A stretch of DNA of 64,000 nt from Gammaproteobacteria bacterium (GTDB taxonomy: Bacteria > Pseudomonadota > Gammaproteobacteria > Acidiferrobacterales > Sulfurifustaceae), in assembly GCA_029863005.1 (NCBI GenBank), contig JAOTWF010000002.1, forward strand, positions 17,545-81,544, written 5' to 3'. Each line of letters opens with the position of its first letter. The stretch's first letter is position 1. Below the pieces are notes generated by a model. That model had not been told where the DNA came from, ran no database searches, and saw only the letters and a program-made list of their open reading frames with translations. Shown here piece after piece: positions 58,140 to 64,000 of this stretch. The position numbers and the translations under genes were made by a program.

Positions 58140-58181
58140 GGCCCGGCATTAAACACAGATGCCTGGATTCGCACAAGGGCT

Positions 58182-59321
58182 TTACCCGCCGTCATTGACC
58201 AGCACCGCACTGCCGTCATGATTTTCCAGAACGGTACCATGCTGTAACGACAATTGCTGCAAATGCCCCACCATCTGCGATGCCTCCGGTCCCGCGAGCG
58301 CACGCGGTTGAAACACGACTTCGGCATTTTTCACATTGAGCGGGAACAGGCGCAGCTCTTGCCACCGTCCGTCGCGGAACGTGAGCAGCGCAATCGCGCT
58401 GCGCGTGGCGGTATTGCTGTAAGAGCCGAAAGCGAAATTGCCGAGACTGTAGAGGATCACGCCGTGCCGGTAGCGTTCCACACCTTGCAGGATATGCGGA
58501 TGGTGTCCCAGCACCGCGGCGGCGCCCGCTTCGATCGCCGCGTGTCCCAGCTGCACTTGGTAGTCGCGCAGCTCGGTTTTCCCTTCTTGGCCCCAATGAA
58601 AAGAAACCACCACGATATCGGCCTTTTCGCGCGCCGCTTTAACATCGGCGCGCACAAAACGCTCGTGACCGAAGGCGGTGCCGGGGGTGTCCACACCGGC
58701 CCAGAATTCTTCCGGAAACGTCAGGGAATAGGCCAGAAAAGCGACCGTCACCCCGTCAACCACCATATAGAGAGGTCGCCGCGCCTCGGCCAGATTACGC
58801 CCTGCCCCGGCATAGCCGATGCCAGCCCTATCCAGGGCCGCGCGGGTGTCGGCCAGCCCTTCAGGACCGTAATCCAGCGTGTGATTGTTGGCCAGCGATA
58901 CAACATTGAAACCGGCACGCGAGAGTGCTGGCGCCACCTTCTCCGGCGGCGAGCGGAAGACATATTGCTTGCTGGTGGCAGGCTTGCCCCCATCAGTCAG
59001 CGGACCTTCCAAATTTCCGAAGACGATCTGCGCCTGCTTCAAGATGCCCTGGGTTTGTTCGAACGGATAATCGTAGCCGAATTTGCGCAGCTCCGGTGTC
59101 GCCGTGCCACCGAGCATGATGTCACCGACCGCGGCGATGCGGATTTCTTTCGGTGGTGCGGGCGCTGGGATGGGTGTGGGAATGGATACCGGCGCCTGAA
59201 CCTCCGGCGTGGCTTCCGGCATCGAACGCGGCGCGGGCGGCGTGGCACAAGATACAGACAGGGCGCCGAACAGCGTCACGAGCAGGCGCCACCGACCGCC
59301 AACCTGTCGGATCAGAATCAT
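58182..59321 (-). CDS. CapA family lipoprotein or secreted metallophosphatase-like protein
   Basis: A 379-residue protein of the CapA/PgsA family (calcineurin-like fold), known for poly-gamma-glutamate capsule synthesis but widespread without it. The domain has IAAVGDIMLGG near residue 62, NLEGPLTDGG, SLANNHTLDYG near 142, FHWGQEGKTEL and LGHHPHILQGVE near 275. The N-terminus has a hydrophobic segment ending LSVSC, a weak lipobox, then a Pro-rich linker (PIPAPAPP). No other capsule genes lie here, so the substrate is unknown. Confidence 0.85.
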   Translation of the reverse strand: MILIRQVGGRWRLLVTLFGALSVSCATPPAPRSMPEATPEVQAPVSIPTPIPAPAPPKEIRIAAVGDIMLGGTATPELRKFGYDYPFEQTQGILKQAQIVFGNLEGPLTDGGKPATSKQYVFRSPPEKVAPALSRAGFNVVSLANNHTLDYGPEGLADTRAALDRAGIGYAGAGRNLAEARRPLYMVVDGVTVAFLAYSLTFPEEFWAGVDTPGTAFGHERFVRADVKAAREKADIVVVSFHWGQEGKTELRDYQVQLGHAAIEAGAAAVLGHHPHILQGVERYRHGVILYSLGNFAFGSYSNTATRSAIALLTFRDGRWQELRLFPLNVKNAEVVFQPRALAGPEASQMVGHLQQLSLQHGTVLENHDGSAVLVNDGG

Positions 59322-59336
59322 GAAGCAATTATAGAT

Positions 59337-59813
59337 TTATCTTTTCGCGGATGCTGATTTTTCGCGTGCGCCGGCCAGCCGGATAAGCGATCGGCGCAGT
59401 GCCGGATCCAGAATGTCATCGGCCACGCTCTTGATGAGATGGGCGGCGCTGGCGGGTATGCGACTGGGCAAGGAAACCGATTGGCGCTTTTTCTCGCCCG
59501 GCACGCGCGCCCGCTCCGGGAGCACCCGTACGTACAGCTCGCGCAAATCGTGGAAAAAGGGGTCGTCGCGCAACTCATTCATGAGTTCTGCCTGACTGTG
59601 TCGCAGCCGGCTGGCCCAGGCGGAGGTGTCGGCACGCAGACTCAGGCGGCCGTTAACGTAACTGACGGGGAAGCTGTGTGAGACCAATGGTTCTCCCACG
59701 TTCGTCTTCCAATGCGAAAGCAAGCTGGAGAGTTTGTCCATGTGCACGCCTGCCCGTTTGAGTATCTCAGTAGGTAAATGGGTGCTGGCATTCCGGGGTC
59801 CATTCTTTGACAC
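59337..59813 (-). CDS. dciA: DciA-type DUF721 protein
   Basis: A 158-residue protein with the DUF721 core: LSSLLSHWKTNVGEPLVSHSFPV, LSLRADTSAWASRLRHSQAELMNELRDDP and VRVLPERARV. DciA loads the replicative helicase DnaB in bacteria that lack DnaC or DnaI, which fits this lineage. The chosen start is GTG 59813 as in the track; a later Met at residue 25 (MDKLSS) is possible. The C-terminal basic tail is likely flexible. Confidence 0.8.
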   Translation of the reverse strand: MSKNGPRNASTHLPTEILKRAGVHMDKLSSLLSHWKTNVGEPLVSHSFPVSYVNGRLSLRADTSAWASRLRHSQAELMNELRDDPFFHDLRELYVRVLPERARVPGEKKRQSVSLPSRIPASAAHLIKSVADDILDPALRRSLIRLAGAREKSASAKR

Positions 59814-59857
59814 GGGCTTCTTACCTCTTGTGTTCGATCCATCCAGCGCGGGCGATC

Positions 59858-59885
59858 ATTATCCTCAAATTAGAATCACACGCAA
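59858..59885 (-). promoter_or_regulatory. Candidate promoter of dciA
   Basis: On the minus strand TTGCGT (59885-59880), 16 bases, then GATAAT (59863-59858). The -10 matches five of six. On the opposite strand a perfect TTGACA lies at 59888-59893 facing the yggS-like gene, but I find no good -10 for it. Confidence 0.4.
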
Positions 59886-59922
59886 CGTTGACAAGTGAAA
59901 ATTTTTTTTAAATCGCGCTAAC

Positions 59923-60648
59923 ATGCAATTTATGAACCAGAGTTCAGACAAGATTGCCAGCCATTTAATCCTTGTTAAGCAATCGATCGCCGACGCCGCG
60001 CAAGCGTGCACAAGAAGTTCCGACGCTATCCGATTGATTGCCGTATCAAAAGGTCATTCGATTAATGCGATTGCGCAAGCCATGGCAGCCGGACAGAAAG
60101 ATTTTGGTGAAAGTACAACACAGGAATCCCTTCCAAAAATTTCACAGTTCGGAAATCCGTCCATCGACTGGCATTTCGTTGGCCATCTCCAAGCCAATAA
60201 AGCAAAATTCATCCCCGGAAATTTTTCATGGGTGCATTCACTGGACAGTCTCGCCCTGGCGCGCAAGCTTTCCCGACAATTGGAAGAAAAATCAGCAAGC
60301 GTTAATATGCTGATCGAGGTCAATATCACGCGTGACGAAAAAAAACATGGCGTTGTCCCTGAAAAGCTTTTTGATTTCATCGACCAACTGATGAAGGCAG
60401 ATCTCCCTTCCCTCCCATTGCGCGGTCTCATGACCATCGGTCCCTACCATGCCCCCGAAAAGGAAATTCGCCGGTGTTTCGCGGAATTGCGACATTTACG
60501 CGATGACTGTCAACGTCGGTTTGGACTGAAAAATTTTACGGAACTGTCCATGGGCATGAGCGGTGATTACATTGAAGCCATTAAAGAAGGCGCCACCATG
60601 CTACGAGTGGGGACGGCGATCTTCGGCGAGCGCGATTATTCGAAATAA
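59923..60648 (+). CDS. YggS/PROSC family PLP-homeostasis protein
   Basis: A PLP-binding fold-type III (alanine racemase-like, monodomain) protein of 241 residues. The cofactor lysine lies in RLIAVSKGHS near residue 44. Other motifs are HFVGHLQANKAKF near 85, LIEVNITRDEKKHGV near 130, LPLRGLMTIGP near 166 and LSMGMSGDYIEAIKEGATMLRVGTAIFG at the end. The usual FGENYVQE is FGESTTQES here. Family members buffer pyridoxal phosphate and affect amino-acid metabolism. A second ATG three codons on may be the start; no ribosome site is clear for either. Confidence 0.92.
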   Translation: MQFMNQSSDKIASHLILVKQSIADAAQACTRSSDAIRLIAVSKGHSINAIAQAMAAGQKDFGESTTQESLPKISQFGNPSIDWHFVGHLQANKAKFIPGNFSWVHSLDSLALARKLSRQLEEKSASVNMLIEVNITRDEKKHGVVPEKLFDFIDQLMKADLPSLPLRGLMTIGPYHAPEKEIRRCFAELRHLRDDCQRRFGLKNFTELSMGMSGDYIEAIKEGATMLRVGTAIFGERDYSK

Positions 60649-60739
60649 ATCCTGAACTGGCGGCGTCGTATAGGATCTGAAAGCCGGATAATTTTGTTAA
60701 AACAAGTTTTTTTCTTACTTCCAAGCAAAGGAGCTCTTC

Positions 60740-61204
60740 ATGATGAAGCACGGCATTACTCGCAAACTGTTATTTACGGGCATGATGCTGGCCGCTCTGG
60801 TCCCGCTGGGATTGAGTGCGGCCGAACCGGAAGATGTCATCAAATATCGTAAAAACGTGATGAAGGCCATCGGCGGCCATACTTCCGCCGCGGCCGCAAT
60901 CGTGCAGGGAAAGGTCGATTACAAAGCCCATCTGGCCGAGCATGCACGCGCCCTGCAAGTGCTGACCAAAGATATTCCTGCCCTGTTCCCGAAAGACTCC
61001 GATTTCGGTGACACCGAGGCCAAGGATGCCGTCTGGACCAAGCGCGCGGATTTTGAAAAGGCCGCCAAGAATGCCCGAACCAAGGTCGAGGCCTTTGCCA
61101 AAGCAGTGCAAGGCGGGAATCAGCAGGCGATGGCTGCCAGCTTCAAGGACATGGGTGAAGGCTGCAAGGGGTGTCACAAGGATTTCCGCAAGGAAGAAAA
61201 ATAA
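60740..61204 (+). CDS. Cytochrome c' (class II c-type cytochrome)
   Basis: A periplasmic cytochrome of 154 residues. A signal peptide (MMKHGITRKLLFTGMMLAALVPLGLSA, cleavage near residue 27) leads to a four-helix domain that starts PEDVIKYRKNVMKAIGGHTSAAAAIV and ends with the heme site GCKGCHKDFRKEEK at the C-terminus, as in cytochromes c' and c556. AAAGGAG lies seven bases before the ATG. In related organisms this family binds NO or takes part in electron transfer. The diheme gene 25 bases on is likely its partner. Confidence 0.92.
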   Translation: MMKHGITRKLLFTGMMLAALVPLGLSAAEPEDVIKYRKNVMKAIGGHTSAAAAIVQGKVDYKAHLAEHARALQVLTKDIPALFPKDSDFGDTEAKDAVWTKRADFEKAAKNARTKVEAFAKAVQGGNQQAMAASFKDMGEGCKGCHKDFRKEEK

Positions 61205-61228
61205 CACCTACGCCGGTCGTCGTTGGTG

Positions 61229-62119
61229 ATGAAAAATCTGGCAATGCACAAGAGCGTCGCCGTGTGGCTATTCATCAGCGTCGCTCCGGTTTTGTCTGCG
61301 GCGGATGATGCATTACCGCAAGGCGAATATCTCTTCCACGCCGCCGGATGCGCAACATGCCATACTCAAGAGGACAATAAGGGTTCTCCGCTAGCCGGCG
61401 GACGGGCGCTCAAGACCGCCTTTGGCATCTTCTATTCCTCCAACATCACGCCTGATCCCGACACCGGCCTCGGCCGCTGGAGCGAGGCCGATTTCCAACG
61501 TGCCTTGCGCGAGGGAATAAGCCCGGAGGGGAAACATTATTATCCGGCTTTTCCCTATACCTCTTATACGCAACTGACCGATGCCGACCTTCGCGCCCTG
61601 AGGAAATATCTCTTAAGCCGTCAACCGGTGCGGCAGGCCAACAGGCCGCATGAGCTGCCGTGGTATCTCCGCGCACGTCCCCTCTTGAGCTTCTGGAAAA
61701 TGCTGTATTTCAGGCCCGGAGTTTTTCAGCCGCTGGCTGACAAACCACCGGCCTGGAACCGCGGTGCGTATCTGGTTAAAGCCGTGGCCCATTGCGGCGA
61801 ATGCCATACGCCACGCCACTTTTTCGGCGGATTCAAGGAGGCGCAATACCTGGCCGGGAATCCGCATGGCGTGGACGACACCAAGATTCCCAACATCACA
61901 CCGGACAGAAAAACCGGGATAGGCAAGTGGAGTGCGAGCGACATCGCGGATTACCTCGAAACCGGCATGACCCCGGACGGCGATTTCGCCGGTGATCTCA
62001 TGGCGGATGTCATCGATAACAGCACATCCGTCCTGATCCGGGAGGACCGCCGCGCCATCGCGGCCTACCTGAAATCACTGCCGGCGGTAGAGTCTTTAGC
62101 GCGCTCGCCCAAAAAATAA
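61229..62119 (+). CDS. Diheme cytochrome c
   Basis: A secreted diheme cytochrome of 296 residues. A signal peptide (KSVAVWLFISVAPVLSAA) is followed by CATCH at about residue 47 and CGECH near 190, each with an associated NITPD motif (SSNITPDPDTGLGRW and PNITPDRKTGIGKW). The fold resembles the cytochrome subunit of PQQ-alcohol and gluconate dehydrogenases, which hand electrons to the respiratory chain. No dehydrogenase subunit is nearby. I use the ATG at 61229; TTG and GTG codons stand just before it. Confidence 0.9.
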   Translation: MKNLAMHKSVAVWLFISVAPVLSAADDALPQGEYLFHAAGCATCHTQEDNKGSPLAGGRALKTAFGIFYSSNITPDPDTGLGRWSEADFQRALREGISPEGKHYYPAFPYTSYTQLTDADLRALRKYLLSRQPVRQANRPHELPWYLRARPLLSFWKMLYFRPGVFQPLADKPPAWNRGAYLVKAVAHCGECHTPRHFFGGFKEAQYLAGNPHGVDDTKIPNITPDRKTGIGKWSASDIADYLETGMTPDGDFAGDLMADVIDNSTSVLIREDRRAIAAYLKSLPAVESLARSPKK

Positions 62120-62137
62120 GGATGGAACTATGGGAAA

Positions 62138-62154
62138 CCCCTGAAATCCAGGGG
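62138..62154 (+). other. Hairpin after the cytochrome operon
   Basis: CCCCTG and CAGGGG pair around loop AAATC, 18 bases after the diheme cytochrome stop. No T run follows, so it may stabilise the 3' end or act as a poor terminator. Confidence 0.4.
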
Positions 62155-62213
62155 CAGAAGGAAACACCGTTTTCGACTGTCGTGGCGCGAAATTAGGCTA
62201 CAGTTAACCTAAA

Positions 62214-62269
62214 TAAACGCGTTTACTTCCCTGATTCTTGACTATTAATTACTATGGGACACATATATT
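62214..62269 (+). promoter_or_regulatory. Palindrome and possible promoter upstream of the HD-GYP gene
   Basis: TAAACGCGTTTA (62214-62225) is a perfect 12-bp palindrome. TTGACT lies at 62238-62243, followed at 18-20 bases by CATATATT (62262-62269), a weak -10. The palindrome overlaps the upstream edge of the promoter region and could be an operator. Confidence 0.35.
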
Positions 62270-62308
62270 AAAAAAGGGGCGCATTCGCTTCGTTCAGTCT
62301 CTCACCAG

Positions 62309-63592
62309 ATGGTCGATATAGGAAAAAAACGAATTGATGTCATAGATCTTAGGCCGGGAATGTATATCTCCCAGCTGGATCGTCCCTGGCTGGAATCTCC
62401 TTTCCTGTTTCAGGGCTTCGAGCTGCGCACGGACGAAGAAATGGACCTGCTCAGGAAACACTGCAAATACGTCATCATCGATACCGCCCTGGGGCTTGAT
62501 GTGTTGCCCTTAAGCAACCGCGTCGAATACGAATCGCGGATGCGCGCCATCCAGGTGGAGGAAGACCAGCTAACGGCAAAGATCAGGGAACTGGCCGATT
62601 CCCCCGGCAGGACGCGGACTCGACCGGCCTACGAAGACCAGGCCCCGCTGGAGCAGGAAATCCCCCGCGCCCGTGAAATTGAATCCAGCGCACGAGATGT
62701 GATGAACGATATGTTGCGCAATATTCAAAAGGGCAAGGAATTCAGCATGGAGCTCGTCACCAAGGTGGTGACCAACATGGTTAATAGCATGATCCGCAAT
62801 CCGGATGCCATGGTGTGTTTGACTTACATGCGCAAGATCAGCGAATACACGGCGCTGCACAGCATCCGCACCGCCATTCTTGGTATCGCGTTCGGCCGCC
62901 ACCTGGTTTTCACCAAGGATCAATTGATCGAACTGGGGGTAGGCCTGATGCTGCACGATATCGGCATGCTGAGGATCCCCAAGAATATAATCGAGAAGCC
63001 CTCCGGCCTCGACGCAGCGGAATTCGAAATTATGAAACGGCACGTGGGCTGGGGTGTGGCGCTGATCAAAAATAATGGTGGGATCCCCCCATTCGCGATG
63101 CAGGTCGTGCAACAACATCACGAGCGCCATGACGGCGAAGGCTATCCCGTGCGCCTGAAAGGCGACGCCATCAGCCAGGTGGGATACATCGCCTCCATCG
63201 TCGACGTGTACGACGCCGTGACCAGCGACCGTATCTACTCCGGCGGCATGTCAGCCGAAGAGGCACTGAAACGCATGTACGAATGGCGGGAAAAAGATTT
63301 TCACGCCGAGCTGGTGGAGGATTTCATCCGTTGCATGGGAATTTTCCCCATCGGTTCTTTGGTGGAACTCAGTACGGGTAGCGTCGGGGTCGTGATCTCG
63401 ATCAACCGTGCCCGCCGCTTGAAGCCCAAGGTGGCGCTGGTGTTGACCGCCGACAAAAAACCCTACAGTCACAAACTTGTTACCGACCTGATGGAGCACA
63501 CGGACGGCAAAGGGCAGGAAATCAAGATATCGCGCGTGCTCCCGGTCGGCTCGTACGGCATCCATCCTATGGACCACATCGTGCGGATATAG
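62309..63592 (+). CDS. HD-GYP domain cyclic-di-GMP phosphodiesterase
   Basis: A 427-residue protein with an N-terminal DUF3391-type domain (about 5-115; begins KKRIDVIDLRPGMYISQLDRPWLESPF) and an HD-GYP domain (about 145-330): HSIRTAILG, LMLHDIGMLRIPKNI near 215, QQHHERHDGEGYPVRLKG near 270 and DVYDAVTSDRIYSGGMS. All signature residues, including HDxG and GYP, are present, so it should hydrolyse c-di-GMP. It connects with type IV pilus and motility control in other bacteria. No membrane segments are seen. Confidence 0.95.
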   Translation: MVDIGKKRIDVIDLRPGMYISQLDRPWLESPFLFQGFELRTDEEMDLLRKHCKYVIIDTALGLDVLPLSNRVEYESRMRAIQVEEDQLTAKIRELADSPGRTRTRPAYEDQAPLEQEIPRAREIESSARDVMNDMLRNIQKGKEFSMELVTKVVTNMVNSMIRNPDAMVCLTYMRKISEYTALHSIRTAILGIAFGRHLVFTKDQLIELGVGLMLHDIGMLRIPKNIIEKPSGLDAAEFEIMKRHVGWGVALIKNNGGIPPFAMQVVQQHHERHDGEGYPVRLKGDAISQVGYIASIVDVYDAVTSDRIYSGGMSAEEALKRMYEWREKDFHAELVEDFIRCMGIFPIGSLVELSTGSVGVVISINRARRLKPKVALVLTADKKPYSHKLVTDLMEHTDGKGQEIKISRVLPVGSYGIHPMDHIVRI

Positions 63593-63616
63593 AATGGGCG
63601 GCACGCTCTTTGAGAT

Positions 63617-63646
63617 TTATCAATTAATAATCTTTCCGGGTACAAT
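63617..63646 (+). promoter_or_regulatory. Candidate promoter of the PERRK-motif small gene
   Basis: TTATCA (63617-63622), 18 bases, then TACAAT (63641-63646), 40 bases before the GTG start at 63686. The -10 matches five of six. Confidence 0.4.
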
Positions 63647-63685
63647 CAGATCCGGATCGGGCTGACGGCGCGGGGGAGGAATAGC

Positions 63686-63871
63686 GTGAGTGACGACGAA
63701 GACACCGACAATGGAACATACAATGGACCCGAGCGCCGGAAAATGGTCCGGCGCTCAGGCAAGCAACGTCGTGATCAATCACGCTGGAACGTGGACAGCC
63801 CCATCCGCCGCAAAGGCCCAGGCCGGCGCGCGCACGACAAGTTGCTGAAAAAAAAGGATCACGATAAATAA
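63686..63871 (+). CDS. Small basic PERRK-motif protein of unknown function
   Basis: A 61-residue protein starting with GTG, preceded by GGGGGAGGA six bases upstream, one of the best ribosome sites in the window. The sequence has an acidic N-terminus (SDDEDTDNGTYNG), then PERRKMVRRSGKQRRDQSR and RRKGPGRRAHDKLLKKKDHDK. The PERR(K/x)xxRR pattern resembles the arginine-rich start of PilZ domains, which binds c-di-GMP, but no PilZ barrel follows. It lies next to an HD-GYP gene, so a link to c-di-GMP or RNA binding is conceivable. I do not recognise a named family. Confidence 0.7.
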   Translation: MSDDEDTDNGTYNGPERRKMVRRSGKQRRDQSRWNVDSPIRRKGPGRRAHDKLLKKKDHDK

Positions 63872-63988
63872 GCCTCATCGAAGTTTGTTTGTTAGCGCCA
63901 CTCTTGAAAACCTTGACCTGATTATTTTAGTCACCGCCTGCGCCAACCACACTGAGCGCATAAGGAACCTTGCTCCACAGGGAGGAAC

Positions 63989-64000
63989 ATGGAACTGCTT
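63989..64000 (+). CDS. Start of a gene cut by the window end
   Basis: An ATG at 63989 preceded by GGAGGA begins MELL and runs off the window. The ribosome site makes a real gene likely, but nothing can be said about the product. Confidence 0.35.

Noticed and set aside
62120-62308. c-di-GMP riboswitch upstream of the HD-GYP gene
   Set aside because: The stretch lacks the conserved GEMM core and tetraloop receptor; only a hairpin and a palindrome are visible.
1-64000. CRISPR arrays, IS elements, prophage, tRNA or rRNA genes
   Set aside because: No regular spacer-repeat array, transposase, integrase or typical tRNA or rRNA sequence was seen in any gap.

Overview
The window reads as chromosome of a free-living gammaproteobacterium of about 57% GC (visual estimate). 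The best evidence is gene order. From tatD to lolC it follows the block I remember from Pseudomonas (tatD-pilZ-holB-tmk-mltG-pabC-pabB-fabF-acpP-fabG-fabD-fabH-plsX-rpmF-yceD-maf-sppA-HAD-rluC / rne / ptp-kdsB-ycaR-lpxK-exbD-exbB-comEC-DUF2062-lolD-lolC). The two-subunit pyruvate carboxylase, class II cytochrome c' and diheme cytochrome would fit a Chromatiales or Acidiferrobacterales-like lineage, but sequence alone does not settle the genus. I see no IS elements, phage, CRISPR arrays, tRNAs or rRNAs.

Region 1 (321-24544, all minus strand) is a carbon-storage and compatible-solute island. The upstream part is glgB-glgE-treS/maltokinase-(small membrane channel protein)-glgX-lapA-like-DUF1622. 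The downstream part is ackA-xfp-treT-tal-treZ-malQ/treY. Together they encode trehalose synthesis by TreT and by TreYZ, conversion of trehalose to maltose-1-phosphate by TreS-Mak, alpha-glucan synthesis by GlgE and GlgB, debranching by GlgX, glucan disproportionation by MalQ, and a phosphoketolase/acetate kinase/transaldolase branch that feeds on sugar phosphates. No glgA, glgC or otsAB lies in the window. A perfect TTGAT-N4-ATCAA Fnr/Anr-type box sits at the class II distance from a TATAGT hexamer in front of ackA-xfp, which suggests induction of that half under oxygen limitation.

Region 2 (24945-37488, minus strand) is the tatD-pilZ-holB-tmk-mltG-pabC-pabB-fabF-acpP-fabG-fabD-fabH-plsX-rpmF-yceD block: fatty acid synthesis, folate branch, DNA polymerase clamp loader and thymidylate kinase. 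A near-consensus sigma70 promoter sits in front of yceD.

Region 3 (37737-47838) holds pycAB and maf on the plus strand, then sppA, a Rieske protein, a HAD phosphatase and rluC on the minus strand, and finally rne on the plus strand with a long structured leader. Directly after rne is a 265-base region with two related hairpins whose stems co-vary, enclosed by a 9-bp inverted repeat and ending in seven T residues. This is the best candidate for something undescribed.

Region 4 (47838-59813, mostly minus) covers low-molecular-weight phosphatase, kdsB, ycaR, lpxK, msbA, exbD, exbB, comEC, lolD, lolC, a CapA-like protein and DciA: the envelope and LPS assembly block. Region 5 (59923-end, plus) covers a YggS-type PLP protein, cytochrome c', a diheme cytochrome c, an HD-GYP phosphodiesterase and a small basic PERRK-motif protein.
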